Assembly (NCBI GenBank): GCA_016719885.1
Contig: JADJYF010000004.1
Location: 294,001 to 358,000 of the forward strand
Direction: 5' to 3'
Source: Pseudomonadota bacterium
GTDB taxonomy: Bacteria > Pseudomonadota > Gammaproteobacteria > Ga0077536
Length of the DNA: 64,000 nucleotides
A model generated the notes under the pieces. It was given only the letters and a program-made list of their open reading frames with translations. It had not been told where the DNA came from and ran no database searches. Shown here piece by piece: positions 34,906 through 43,038 of the stretch; position 1 is the first letter of the stretch, and every line of letters starts with the position of its first letter. The translations under genes were made by a program, and so were the position numbers.

Positions 34906-36687
34906 ATGAACGAACAATCCACCCGCCGCGAACAGGTACTGCTGGCAGCCACCACCGGCGCCGCCGCGAGCCCCAACTGGCTGACCAGCGACATGGTCGA
35001 TGCGCTGCTCGGCGGTCACGGCATGTTGAACATCGCGGTCATCAACGCCGCGGAAGTCATCGTGCACGAACTGAAACGCGGCATGGACAACAAGCTGCGC
35101 TTTGCCAACGCCGCCAGCCAGCCGGTCGACGAGATCCTGGCCAAGGCCATCAAGGCCGCGGTGCAGGCCGGTGCGGCGCCCGCCAACGCCGCGCTGATCG
35201 CGGCAGTGTTGATGTATCTCACCGGCACCAAGGCGCAGGTCGGCATTCCGGCCGGCAACCGCAAGCTCGGCGCCTCGGCACGCATGCTGGCGGGGGTCGA
35301 CCGCTCGGGCGTCGCCGCCATCCCGACTTCGAAGAAGAACAACAAGGTGTCGGGCTTCGCGGCGGTGATGGCCATCCACCAGGCCATGATGGAAGGCAAG
35401 CTGTCGCCGATCAGTGGCTACGACATGGTGGTGTCCGGCGGACCGCTGGTCGGCCACGGGCGTCTCGGCGAGGACATCATCTTTCCCGCCATGGCCGCCA
35501 ACGGCGCGCGCATCGGCACCAAGGCCATGATGGATTGCATGGCGGGCGCCGGCATGAAGCCGCAGGCGCTGAACGCGGCGGTGTTCGGCGCCGCGGCGAT
35601 CCTCGAAATCATCCACCCCGACGCCGACATCGCCGAGGAATACGGCCCGCACGGCAAGGTCACCACTGCCTGGCTGGCGGGCAAGACCGCGGCCGAGACC
35701 GCCGGCTTGCCGCCCAAGCTCACGGTGCGCATCACCGGGCAGGAATACGACACCGGGCAGGTGATCGGCGATCTCGGCCTCATCCTGAAAGACATCGGCG
35801 GCCCGTCGGTGATCGGCATCATGGCCGTCGACGAGATCATGGGCGTGTTCCAGGAAGGTATCGCCGGTTCGTCGGCCGGGCCGGTGAATCCGCCGCTCGG
35901 CCACGTGTGTACCGACGCGGTGATTGCCATGAAGTGCCTGCTCGAACCGGACGCGACGCCGCAGTCGGTGGCCACGCAGTTGCGCGAACGACGCTTCGGC
36001 TTCGCGTTCGACCCCGAGACCTCGATGATTGCCATGAACATCGTCGCCAAGAAGGCCCAGCAGTTGAAGGCCGGTGCGGTGACCAACGCCATGGTGCTGG
36101 CCTCGGAAGGCGTGCGCGCGCGCGCCGTCTATCGACGCGCGGCCAAGGCCTATGACGATCTCTCCGCGGGCAAGCCGCTCGCGGAGGTCGTCAGTGAACT
36201 CGATGCCGAGCGCAAGTACACGGTGGAAACGCGCGTCAGCGCCTTCCTGTCGCGCATGTCAGGCAAGCAGGTGGCGGTGCGTTTGACCCACATCGGCCCG
36301 GGCGCGCGCCGCGGCAGCAAGCTCGCGCGTGAATGGTTTGCCTTCGACGCGCACCTCGACGCCGAGATCACCATCGACGGCGTGACCACCAGGCTCGAGC
36401 GCTATTCCGACCAGGTCATCCCCGACGTCGCGCTCGGCAAGCGCCCGGACCTTGCGCCACTGGTGCCGATGGTGGTGCCGCTGGCGAGCGAGATCCTGCT
36501 GGCTTCGAATGTCATCATCAATGTCACGGTGCCGGCGGCGGTGGCGGCGGCGATGGGCCTGCACACGCCGGAAGAGGCGGGCCTCATCGCGCAGCGCGCG
36601 GGCTTCGTGTCGTCGGGCATTCCCGGCTCCAACGTCAATGCCGAAGCCGCCGCGCGCCTCGCGCTGGACATGATGACGCTGCAATGA
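34906..36687 (+). CDS. Uncharacterised 593-aa protein, candidate nickel-pincer enzyme
   Basis: Not recognised. ATG 34906 is preferred because GGAGC lies 5 bases upstream; ATG 34891 is an alternative. The protein is soluble with no signal peptide, and looks like an alpha/beta enzyme rich in Gly/Ala loops. Notable blocks are AVINAAEVIVHELKRGMDN, AQVGIPAGNRKLGASARM, SGGPLVGHGRLGEDIIFPAM, MMDCMAGAGMKPQALNAA, EIIHPDADIAEEYGPHGKV, NPPLGHVCTDAVIAMKC and LTHIGPGARRGSK. Several His, Cys and Lys residues sit in these conserved-looking loops. I see no LarA (DUF2088) signature. Its stop overlaps a LarC-domain gene, and larC, larE and larB follow, so dependence on the nickel-pincer nucleotide is inferred from context only. 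Confidence 0.8.
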   Translation: MNEQSTRREQVLLAATTGAAASPNWLTSDMVDALLGGHGMLNIAVINAAEVIVHELKRGMDNKLRFANAASQPVDEILAKAIKAAVQAGAAPANAALIAAVLMYLTGTKAQVGIPAGNRKLGASARMLAGVDRSGVAAIPTSKKNNKVSGFAAVMAIHQAMMEGKLSPISGYDMVVSGGPLVGHGRLGEDIIFPAMAANGARIGTKAMMDCMAGAGMKPQALNAAVFGAAAILEIIHPDADIAEEYGPHGKVTTAWLAGKTAAETAGLPPKLTVRITGQEYDTGQVIGDLGLILKDIGGPSVIGIMAVDEIMGVFQEGIAGSSAGPVNPPLGHVCTDAVIAMKCLLEPDATPQSVATQLRERRFGFAFDPETSMIAMNIVAKKAQQLKAGAVTNAMVLASEGVRARAVYRRAAKAYDDLSAGKPLAEVVSELDAERKYTVETRVSAFLSRMSGKQVAVRLTHIGPGARRGSKLAREWFAFDAHLDAEITIDGVTTRLERYSDQVIPDVALGKRPDLAPLVPMVVPLASEILLASNVIINVTVPAAVAAAMGLHTPEEAGLIAQRAGFVSSGIPGSNVNAEAAARLALDMMTLQ

Positions 36688-37196
36688 GCAAAGGGCTGCG
36701 CCTGATGATGGCCCAGGTCGACGACGTGCCGGGCGAATTGATGGGCGAATTCATCCTGCGCGCCGAAGCGCTGGGCGCGCGCAATGTGCAAGTGGTGCCG
36801 AGCATCACCAAGAAGAACCGGCCGGCCTACCTCGTGTACCTCGACGTGCCGGCCGCGCTCGAAAGCGCAGCCGCGCGCCTGCTCGGCGCGGAGCTCGGCT
36901 GCTGGGGTTATCGTGTCATCGAGGCCGAGCACCATCATTTCGACATTGCGCGCACCACCGTGGCGGTGACCGTGCAGCGCGGCGAGCTGAGCTGCGCCCG
37001 GGACGTGCGCATCAAGACCATCGCCGACGGCGCCGAGCGCCTGCGCGTGAAGGCCGAACACGACGACCTCGTGGCCTTGTGCGCGATGCTGCGCGATGTT
37101 GAACTGCACCTGCCCCTGGCGGTGTTGAAGGCCGCCATCGAGAGCCGGCTCGCGCCGATGTCGCCCTTGCCGACAGCGCTGACCCTGGCCCTGTAA
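36684..37196 (+). CDS. Stand-alone LarC C-terminal-domain protein
   Basis: 170 aa, start overlapping the previous TGA (ATGA). It resembles the C-terminal half of the nickel-insertion enzyme LarC. The order is MMAQVDDVPGELMGEFILRA, matching the VDDMTGE-like start, then GARNVQVVPSITKKNRPAYLV, matching the KKNRP block, GYRVIEAEHHH and a final DLVALCAMLRDVELHLPLAV helix. It lacks the N-terminal LarC1 part. A complete LarC is encoded separately at 37473, so this is a second, specialised copy. Coupling to the 593-aa gene suggests that it matures or chaperones that protein. Confidence 0.8.
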   Translation: MSKGLRLMMAQVDDVPGELMGEFILRAEALGARNVQVVPSITKKNRPAYLVYLDVPAALESAAARLLGAELGCWGYRVIEAEHHHFDIARTTVAVTVQRGELSCARDVRIKTIADGAERLRVKAEHDDLVALCAMLRDVELHLPLAVLKAAIESRLAPMSPLPTALTLAL

Positions 37197-37240
37197 GTTC
37201 ACCCAGGCGATTATTCAAAGACCATCCCGAGGACTGCACC

Positions 37241-37463
37241 ATGACCCGACGCTTCATGCTTTTTCTGACCCTGGCCGTCAGCAGTGCGCTGGCCCACGCG
37301 CACGACGGGCTCGACACTCGACGGCGCGCTGCACCGTCTGCTGCATGACATCGGCAGCGAACGGCTGGTGGTGATGGGCGCGACGCTGCTGGCGGTTGCC
37401 ATCGGCCTCATCGTGCGCCGCGCCCTGCGCCACGCCGCTGAGCGTCGCAACAGCGCAGGCTGA
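37241..37463 (+). pseudogene. Small membrane/periplasmic protein in the Lar cluster, frameshifted
   Basis: ATG 37241 starts a clear signal peptide (MTRRFMLFLTLAVSSALAHA) followed by HDG. The frame then stops after 36 codons. Near 37290-37300 a one-base shift gives a good continuation: LDGALHRLLHDIGSER, a membrane span (VVMGATLLAVAIGLIV) and a basic end RRALRHAAERRNSAG to TGA 37461-37463. Restored length is about 73 aa. No known family was recognised; the His residues near the N terminus could bind metal. It sits between the two LarC-type genes. Confidence 0.5.
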
Positions 37464-37472
37464 GCGCCGGCC

Positions 37473-38798
37473 GTGCACCTGCATCTCGATCCGGTCGGCG
37501 GCGTGGCCGGCGACATGTTCGTCGCCGCCCTGCTGGATCTCGCCCCGCATCTTGCGCCGGGCGCCATCACCGCGGCACGCGCTGCCGGGCTCGACGAATC
37601 GGTAGCGGTCGAGCATGCGCATGTCGACGACGGCGTCCTGTCCGGCAGCCGTTTCGTCGTGACCCTGCCGGCCGGCGCCGAGGACGACACCCATCTCGCC
37701 GCGCCGCCGCATGATCACGCGCACCAGCATGACGACCACCATGGCAGGCATGCACATCATCATCACCACGAAGCGCGGGAAAGCGCGGCGCACGCCGCCA
37801 CGCATCGGCATGCCCACCTTCACTGGCGCGATCTCCGCGCTCGCTTGCAGGCCATGCCGCTCGCCGCCGCGGTACGCGGACGGGCCGTCCAGATCTTCGC
37901 CTTGCTTGCCGAGGCCGAGGCGCGCGTCCATGGCAAACCGGTCGAGAGCGTGGCGTTCCACGAAGTCGGCGCGCTCGACTCGGTGGCCGACATCGTCGCC
38001 GCGGCATGGTTGATCGATGCACTCGACATCCGCAGTTGTTCCGTCGGTCCGCTGCCGCTCGGCAGCGGACGCGTGCGTACCGCCCATGGCCTGTTGCCGG
38101 TGCCGGCGCCCGCCACCGCCCTGCTGCTGGAAGGCTTGCCGTGTTTCGACGACGGGCGCGCCGGCGAAAGGATCACGCCGACCGGCGCGGCCATCCTGCG
38201 TCACCTGGCGCCGAGCGCGGGACTCGGCATGACGCCGCGCGTGTTGAAAGGGAGCGGCCATGGCTTCGGCAGCCGCCGCTTCGAGGGTTTGCCCAATGTG
38301 CTGCGCGCGCTCGCCTTCGCGGACGTCGCCGCGGCGGACGACATCGGCATCGACCAGGTGACCACGCTGTGTTTCGAGGTGGACGACCAGACACCGGAAG
38401 ATCTCGCGGTCGGGCTCGAGCGTCTGCGTGCCGAGCGTGGTGTCATCGATGTCGTGCAAGGCACGGTCACCGGCAAACACGGACGGCAGGCGGCGGCCAT
38501 ACGCGTGCTCGCCACCCCGGCGGCGAGTGAAGCGGTGGCCGCGGCTTGTTTCCGCGAAACCACCACGCTCGGTGTCCGCGTCGAGCGCGCGGAACGGCGC
38601 GTGCTGGCGCGCGAAGCGCACACAGCGGCGGACGGCACACGGGTCAAATGGGCGCGACGCGGGGGCGTCGCCACCGTCAAGGTCGAAATGGCCGACCTCG
38701 CGCAGGCCGGCGACCATGCCGCGCGCGAAGCGCAGCGGCGCAGCGTGGAAGGCAGTCTCGACCAGCCCGCATGGTCGCGCGAGGAGCACACACCATGA
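37473..38798 (+). CDS. larC: Nickel-pincer cofactor biosynthesis protein LarC
   Basis: 441 aa from GTG 37473. N-terminal motif DPVGGVAGDMFVAALLDL; a very His-rich stretch (about 75-115, at least 18 His) suited to nickel binding; then AFHEVGALDSVADIVAAAWLID, TPTGAAILRHLAP and GFGSRRFEGLPNVLRA. The C-terminal part has TTLCFEVDDQTPEDLA, TTLGVRVERAERRVL and VKVEMADLAQAGD. LarC inserts nickel into the pyridinium-dithioacid mononucleotide in a CTP-dependent reaction. It is a single polypeptide here, unlike the frameshift-produced LarC1/LarC2 of Lactobacillus. Its stop overlaps the larE start. Confidence 0.92.
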   Translation: MHLHLDPVGGVAGDMFVAALLDLAPHLAPGAITAARAAGLDESVAVEHAHVDDGVLSGSRFVVTLPAGAEDDTHLAAPPHDHAHQHDDHHGRHAHHHHHEARESAAHAATHRHAHLHWRDLRARLQAMPLAAAVRGRAVQIFALLAEAEARVHGKPVESVAFHEVGALDSVADIVAAAWLIDALDIRSCSVGPLPLGSGRVRTAHGLLPVPAPATALLLEGLPCFDDGRAGERITPTGAAILRHLAPSAGLGMTPRVLKGSGHGFGSRRFEGLPNVLRALAFADVAAADDIGIDQVTTLCFEVDDQTPEDLAVGLERLRAERGVIDVVQGTVTGKHGRQAAAIRVLATPAASEAVAAACFRETTTLGVRVERAERRVLAREAHTAADGTRVKWARRGGVATVKVEMADLAQAGDHAAREAQRRSVEGSLDQPAWSREEHTP

Positions 38799-39637
38799 GC
38801 GTCGCCATCGAACGCGAACAATCCGCCATCGACACCGCAGACGCCATGGCCCGGCTCACCGCGGTGCTGGAGGCATGCGCGCCCTGCGTGGTGGCGGTGT
38901 CGGGCGGTGTCGACAGCCTGACGCTGGCGACCCTCGCCCATCGCGTACTCGGGCAGCGCGCGCACATGGTGCATGCCGTGTCACCGGCCGTGCCCGCCGC
39001 CGCCACGCAGCGCGTGCGCGAACTCGCGGAGCGTGAAGGCTGGCAGTTGACGGTGCTCGGCGCCGGCGAATTCGACGACCAACGTTATCTCGATAACCCG
39101 GCCAATCGTTGCTACTTCTGCAAAACCAACCTGTATTCGGCGCTGAAGGGCGCGGTGGCGGGACAGATGGTGTCGGGCACCAATCTCGACGATCTGGACG
39201 ACTACCGCCCCGGGCTCGACGCGGCGCGCGAAGCCGGCGTGCGCCATCCGTTCGTGGAAGCCGCCATCAGCAAGGCGGGCCTGCGCGACATCGCCAGAAC
39301 GCTGGCGCTCGGCGACATCGCCGAGCTGCCCGCCGCGCCGTGCCTGTCCAGTCGTGTCGAGACCGGCATCAGGATTGTCGCTCCCGCATTGGGCTTCATC
39401 GATGCGGCGGAAAACCTCGTGCGTGAACGCCTGTCGGCGCGCATCGTGCGCTGCCGGCTGCGCCGCGCCGGTATCAGCATCGAACTGGACGCCGATACCC
39501 ACGCCGGGCTTGGCGTCGCTGAACGCGAGCAACTGTGTGTCGAACTCGAACGCTTGGGCCGCGACCACGAAGTCGAAGGCGCGGTGTCGTTCGCACCCTA
39601 CAGCCGCGGCAGCGCGTTCCTGCGCGACACGCCATGA
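38795..39637 (+). CDS. larE: Nickel-pincer cofactor sulfur transferase LarE
   Basis: 280 aa. It has a PP-loop ATPase motif SGGVDS (36-41) and the CYFCKTNLY block (C106, C109). The sulfur-donor cysteine position is C183 in APCLSSRVET, matching the essential Cys of the sacrificial Lactobacillus LarE. LarE adenylates P2CMN and inserts two sulfur atoms. The extra CxxC pair may mean that this LarE uses a cluster or a persulfide instead of sacrificing its own cysteine; that is inference. ATG 38795 overlaps the larC TGA, and its own TGA overlaps the larB ATG. Confidence 0.92.
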   Translation: MSVAIEREQSAIDTADAMARLTAVLEACAPCVVAVSGGVDSLTLATLAHRVLGQRAHMVHAVSPAVPAAATQRVRELAEREGWQLTVLGAGEFDDQRYLDNPANRCYFCKTNLYSALKGAVAGQMVSGTNLDDLDDYRPGLDAAREAGVRHPFVEAAISKAGLRDIARTLALGDIAELPAAPCLSSRVETGIRIVAPALGFIDAAENLVRERLSARIVRCRLRRAGISIELDADTHAGLGVAEREQLCVELERLGRDHEVEGAVSFAPYSRGSAFLRDTP

Positions 39638-40290
39638 GCGCTGAAGACATCAAGCTCGATCTCATGCGTCGCGAGCGCCTCGGTTTCGAAGAGGCGATGT
39701 TCTGTGCGCACAAGAGCGTGGCGCAAATCGACGCGGTGCTCGATCGACTCGAAGCGGCAGGGCAGGGCGGTCTGCTGACGCGCCTCGAAGCCGCGCATGC
39801 GGCGGCCCTGGATGCGCGCCATCGCGCCTGTCTCGATTACGACCCGCTGTCCCGCACCGCTTTCTATCGATGCCAGCCGCGCGCCGTTGGCGACGCCGTG
39901 GTAGGTGTCGTGACCGCCGGCAGTTCCGATGTGCCGGTCGCGCGCGAAGCCCTGCGCACGCTAACGTATTGCGGCGTGCCGACGCTGTCGGTGTTCGATG
40001 TGGGCGTGGCGGGCCTGTGGCGGCTCATGGAGCGCATCGAGGAACTGAGGCGTCTGCCCATCCTGATCGTCGCCGCCGGCATGGATGCGGCCTTGCCGAG
40101 CGTGATCGGCGGTCTTCATGGCGGGCTCATCATCGCCGTGCCGACCTCGGTCGGCTACGGTGTGGCGGCCGGCGGCCACACCGCGCTCAACGCCATACTG
40201 GCGTCGTGCTCATCCGGCATCGTGACCGTCAACATCGACAATGGCTACGGCGCGGCCTGCGCGGCGCTGAGGGCCGTGCCACGGTCGTGA
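39634..40290 (+). CDS. larB: Nickel-pincer cofactor biosynthesis carboxylase LarB
   Basis: 218 aa. The C-terminal AIR-carboxylase (PurE-like) domain has VVGVVTAGSSDVPVAREALRTL, VGVAGLWRLMERI, LIVAAGMDAALPSVIGGLH and a VPTSVGYGVAAGG loop. The N-terminal LDLMRRERLGFEEAMFCAHK helix is typical of LarB. LarB carboxylates and hydrolyses nicotinic acid adenine dinucleotide to pyridinium-3,5-dicarboxylic acid mononucleotide, the first step of cofactor synthesis. Last gene of the tight larC-larE-larB run, which is complete for cofactor synthesis. Confidence 0.92.
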   Translation: MSAEDIKLDLMRRERLGFEEAMFCAHKSVAQIDAVLDRLEAAGQGGLLTRLEAAHAAALDARHRACLDYDPLSRTAFYRCQPRAVGDAVVGVVTAGSSDVPVAREALRTLTYCGVPTLSVFDVGVAGLWRLMERIEELRRLPILIVAAGMDAALPSVIGGLHGGLIIAVPTSVGYGVAAGGHTALNAILASCSSGIVTVNIDNGYGAACAALRAVPRS

Positions 40291-40316
40291 CGCCCAGCGC
40301 GAAGGCGATTTAACGC

Positions 40317-41222
40317 TCAGGGCAGCGCACCGCCTGCGTAGAACCAGCGTACGGCGTCCGCATCGCCGCAGATGCTTTCGCCCACCGCCCGCACCTCGGC
40401 CGCCAGTGCCGGCGTCATGCCATCTTCATGCGCGGCGCCGGCCGCGCCCTTGCGCACCATGGCGCCGGGTTTCAACAGCGGGATCTCGCTGCTCATGCCG
40501 TCGAACTTCACGTCGTGCGTTTTCATCCACGCGAACGAGGTGTATTCGAGGATGCGCGCCCACGCCGCGGCGTCGTGGTGGATGCCGAGGAAGTCTGCGA
40601 TGCGCCGCACCGAGCCATCGTGATCACGCTTCATGTCGTTGTAATGCAGGAACAGCACGTTGCGCGCATGCCGCAGCGGCCACCAGGCGGCGAGAAACGC
40701 GAACAGTCCGCGATTGAGATTGGCGCCCACCGCCTGGAAGTACGCCGCGAAGTCGGCGTGCACGATGGCCTCGCGCGGGATCTGCCAGGCTTCGAACAAG
40801 GCGTCGCTGTGCTGTTCGAGGAAGGGTTTCATCGACACCAGCGCTTCTTCCGGGTTACGCATCACCACCACGTAGCGCACACGCGGGCTGGCGTCGGCGC
40901 CGATATACGGCAGCACCGGCGGCGCGCCGTGGGTCTTGAATGCGCGCGGCCGTGAGTGCGGCATGGCGGCCACGCGTTCGAGCATTTCCTGGCGCGGCAT
41001 GCCAGGCCGGGTGACAAGCTCTATCCACGGCACCTCGGCATAGATGTCGGCGAAGTCCGCATCACCGCCGCTCAATAGCTGGTGGACGATGTTCATGGTC
41101 CAGGTGGTGCCGCTCTTGGGCGGCACCGCGATGAGGATGTCATCGTCGCGCCACGCGACATGGGCCTGCATGGAAGGATCGATCCACGGCGGCGGGCCGC
41201 CTGCCTGTGCTGCTGAATGCAT
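40317..41222 (-). CDS. Sulfotransferase family protein
   Basis: 301 aa from ATG 41222; the longer open frame upstream looks non-coding. The 5'-phosphosulfate loop is PPKSGTTW (34-41). The 3'-phosphate motif is in YVVVMRNPEEALVS, and LFLHYNDMKRDHDGSVRRIADFLG is the conserved later segment of cytosolic PAPS-dependent sulfotransferases. It transfers sulfate from PAPS to a hydroxyl or amine; the acceptor is unknown. Convergent with larB, so not part of the Lar operon. Confidence 0.9.
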   Translation of the reverse strand: MHSAAQAGGPPPWIDPSMQAHVAWRDDDILIAVPPKSGTTWTMNIVHQLLSGGDADFADIYAEVPWIELVTRPGMPRQEMLERVAAMPHSRPRAFKTHGAPPVLPYIGADASPRVRYVVVMRNPEEALVSMKPFLEQHSDALFEAWQIPREAIVHADFAAYFQAVGANLNRGLFAFLAAWWPLRHARNVLFLHYNDMKRDHDGSVRRIADFLGIHHDAAAWARILEYTSFAWMKTHDVKFDGMSSEIPLLKPGAMVRKGAAGAAHEDGMTPALAAEVRAVGESICGDADAVRWFYAGGALP

Positions 41223-41636
41223 GATTTTCGCCCCGGCGTTGCTGGTCGAAGGGGATGGTATGCGGCGCCTGAGTCGGGACGCAAACCAGCGCCCGGCAGC
41301 GCTGCATCTTCCTGCCGACCCACGGCTCGGGAGTGAAAATCGCTGCAAGGCTTCATAGGCTGGGGCGCGTCAAAGAAATTTACATTTGCACCCGAGTGCT
41401 TGAAGCGCTTGTTCCGTGGACATTTATGCTCCAAACGCAGAGCGCGGCGGCGCCCGAGTTGCCAAGCAGTTGACGTTTTGATGCGGGGCGCTTGTCAACA
41501 AATTTTACGGTGGCCCGCAGCGCGCCACCCGCGCTCGGCCAAAATCCGTGGGAAAACCGCCGTTTGAGAATCTGGCGCGCTTTATGCCCGGCTTTTCCTT
41601 AAAACGTCAGCCGACGTGCAATGCGGAGCGATAGAC
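41223..41636. other. 414-bp intergenic region
   Basis: It lies between the divergent sulfotransferase and PEP-CTERM genes and is more AT-rich than its surroundings in places (about 41370-41520). No open reading frame with family resemblance and no RNA gene was recognised. A possible sigma-54 promoter is near its right end (see 41573-41588). Confidence 0.6.
41573..41588 (+). promoter_or_regulatory. Possible sigma-54 (-24/-12) promoter
   Basis: The sequence TGGCGCGCTTTATGCC has GG and GC separated by exactly 10 bases, close to TGGCACG-N4-TTGCW with two mismatches. It ends 48 bp before the ATG of the PEP-CTERM gene. Some PEP-CTERM proteins are controlled by the sigma-54 regulator PrsR in other proteobacteria, which makes this plausible. 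A single match by eye is weak evidence. Confidence 0.4.
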
Positions 41637-42341
41637 ATGAACAAGCGGTATTTGGGTGGCTTCCTGCTGGCAGGGGCCCTGGCTTCGGCGAGCGCCTTCG
41701 CGGTGCCCGTGTCCTTCACCAAGCTCACCGGCCTGACCGGCGGCTCGCCGGCCGGAACGGCCGTATACCAGGCTGATCTGTCGGCGCTGGGCTTGGGCAC
41801 CATCGCATCGATCAAGATTTCCGATAACAGTTTTGGCCTGGGCGGTTCAGTAGGACAGTTCAGCGGCTTCGATCTCGATTCCATCAAGCTCTCGACCACT
41901 GACTGCAGCGCCGGCGGCGCGGCATGCGTCGCGGCCCTGGTCGGCCTGTCGGCATTCGATTTCGCGCTCGGCGTGCAATTCACACCGGGCGCTCAGCGCG
42001 CACCGGCGGACGCCAAGCTGTTCGGCACCGGGCCGCTCGGCAACACGCTGGATGACGCGGTGGCGACGCTCGGTGCCTTCGACGGCAATTCAACCACGGC
42101 GATTCCCGGCGCGGCCGGCTTCATCAGCCTCGGCGACGGTGGCAGCATCGGCTTCAACCTGACGTCCAGCGTGTCGACCGCGGGGCTGTTCCTCTACATC
42201 GGCGAAGTGGGCGACAACGGCGAAGTGGCGGCTTCCAACGTCGACATCAAGGACACCCGCCTGGTGCCCGAACCGACATCGCTCGCGCTGATCGGCGTGG
42301 CGCTGTGCGCCGTGGGTCTCGGCCGCCGTCGCGGCGTTTGA
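41637..42341 (+). CDS. PEP-CTERM sorting-domain protein
   Basis: 234 aa from ATG 41637. It has a signal peptide (about 1-23, ending ASAFA), a beta-rich, Gly/Ser/Asp-rich body with one likely disulfide (TTDCSAGGAACVA) and the sorting signal VPEPTSLALIGVALCAVGLG followed by RRRGV. It is expected to be secreted and processed by an exosortase encoded elsewhere. The body has no recognised catalytic motif. It is the first gene after a long intergenic region with a possible sigma-54 promoter, so it is probably monocistronic and regulated. Confidence 0.85.
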   Translation: MNKRYLGGFLLAGALASASAFAVPVSFTKLTGLTGGSPAGTAVYQADLSALGLGTIASIKISDNSFGLGGSVGQFSGFDLDSIKLSTTDCSAGGAACVAALVGLSAFDFALGVQFTPGAQRAPADAKLFGTGPLGNTLDDAVATLGAFDGNSTTAIPGAAGFISLGDGGSIGFNLTSSVSTAGLFLYIGEVGDNGEVAASNVDIKDTRLVPEPTSLALIGVALCAVGLGRRRGV

Positions 42342-42469
42342 TGGTCATCGTAGGGCGGTAGGCGCCAGCGGCGAGCTGCCGCGTTTCACGGCGCGTCGCG
42401 GCGCCGCGTCCCGCGCAAGCCGGTTTGCCCGACAGGCACGGGCAAACCGACCCCGCCGTTAAAGATGGA

Positions 42470-43000
42470 TCACCCGTGGTCGGCAGCCTGTGCCGAAAGC
42501 GCGTCGGTATAGGGATGCGTGCGCCGTTCCGCGAAGCCGTCCACCAACAGGCCGACACCGGCGAAGAACACCAGCGCGATGCCCAGGCCTTGCAGAAAAT
42601 CACTGCGGCTGGCGAAGCGCAGCACCAGGCCAGTCACGCCGAAGCCCGCCCACATCACAAGGTAGATCTTCCACGCGCCATTGACCTTGGCCATGCGCGC
42701 GGTCTCGGCGGCGCGCGCACTCGGCGGATCGCTGTGCAGGGCACTTTCCACCGCCGCCACCTGCGCGGGCGTGCGAAAGCCGACCGTCGCACCGACGGTG
42801 GTCATCACCAGGCCCATCAGCAGGAAAGGAATGGCGACGCCGCGCGCGAAGCCGCTGCCGCCGTCGGTAACCAGCCAGCCGCCAAACACCAGCGACAACA
42901 GACCCACCGGCAGGATGAAGACCAGCGCTTCGACCTTCTCGCCGTGGAAATACACCTGCGTGGCGTCGAGCAATTTCAACAGCGTGTCCGTGGTGTGCAT
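42470..43000 (-). CDS. Uncharacterised four-span membrane protein
   Basis: 176 aa from ATG 43000. Hydrophobic segments lie at about 25-43, 52-71, 111-128 and 137-155, with a charged loop (about 85-105) between spans 2 and 3. The N terminus (MHTTDTLLKLLDATQVYF) is amphipathic and probably cytosolic. I do not recognise a named family, although similar small membrane proteins annotated as hypothetical are common. It ends with a charged tail containing HPYTDALS. It lies 38 bp downstream of the NTF2-like gene and may share its transcript. Confidence 0.7.
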   Translation of the reverse strand: MHTTDTLLKLLDATQVYFHGEKVEALVFILPVGLLSLVFGGWLVTDGGSGFARGVAIPFLLMGLVMTTVGATVGFRTPAQVAAVESALHSDPPSARAAETARMAKVNGAWKIYLVMWAGFGVTGLVLRFASRSDFLQGLGIALVFFAGVGLLVDGFAERRTHPYTDALSAQAADHG

Positions 43001-43038
43001 GGGCTTACCTCTAGGGAGTGGGAGCGCGACGAGGGCGA

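Noticed and set aside
34906..36687. Annotation of the 593-aa protein as LarA/lactate racemase
   Set aside because: The LarA His and Lys motifs and the DUF2088 pattern are not visible, so only genomic context links it to the Lar system.
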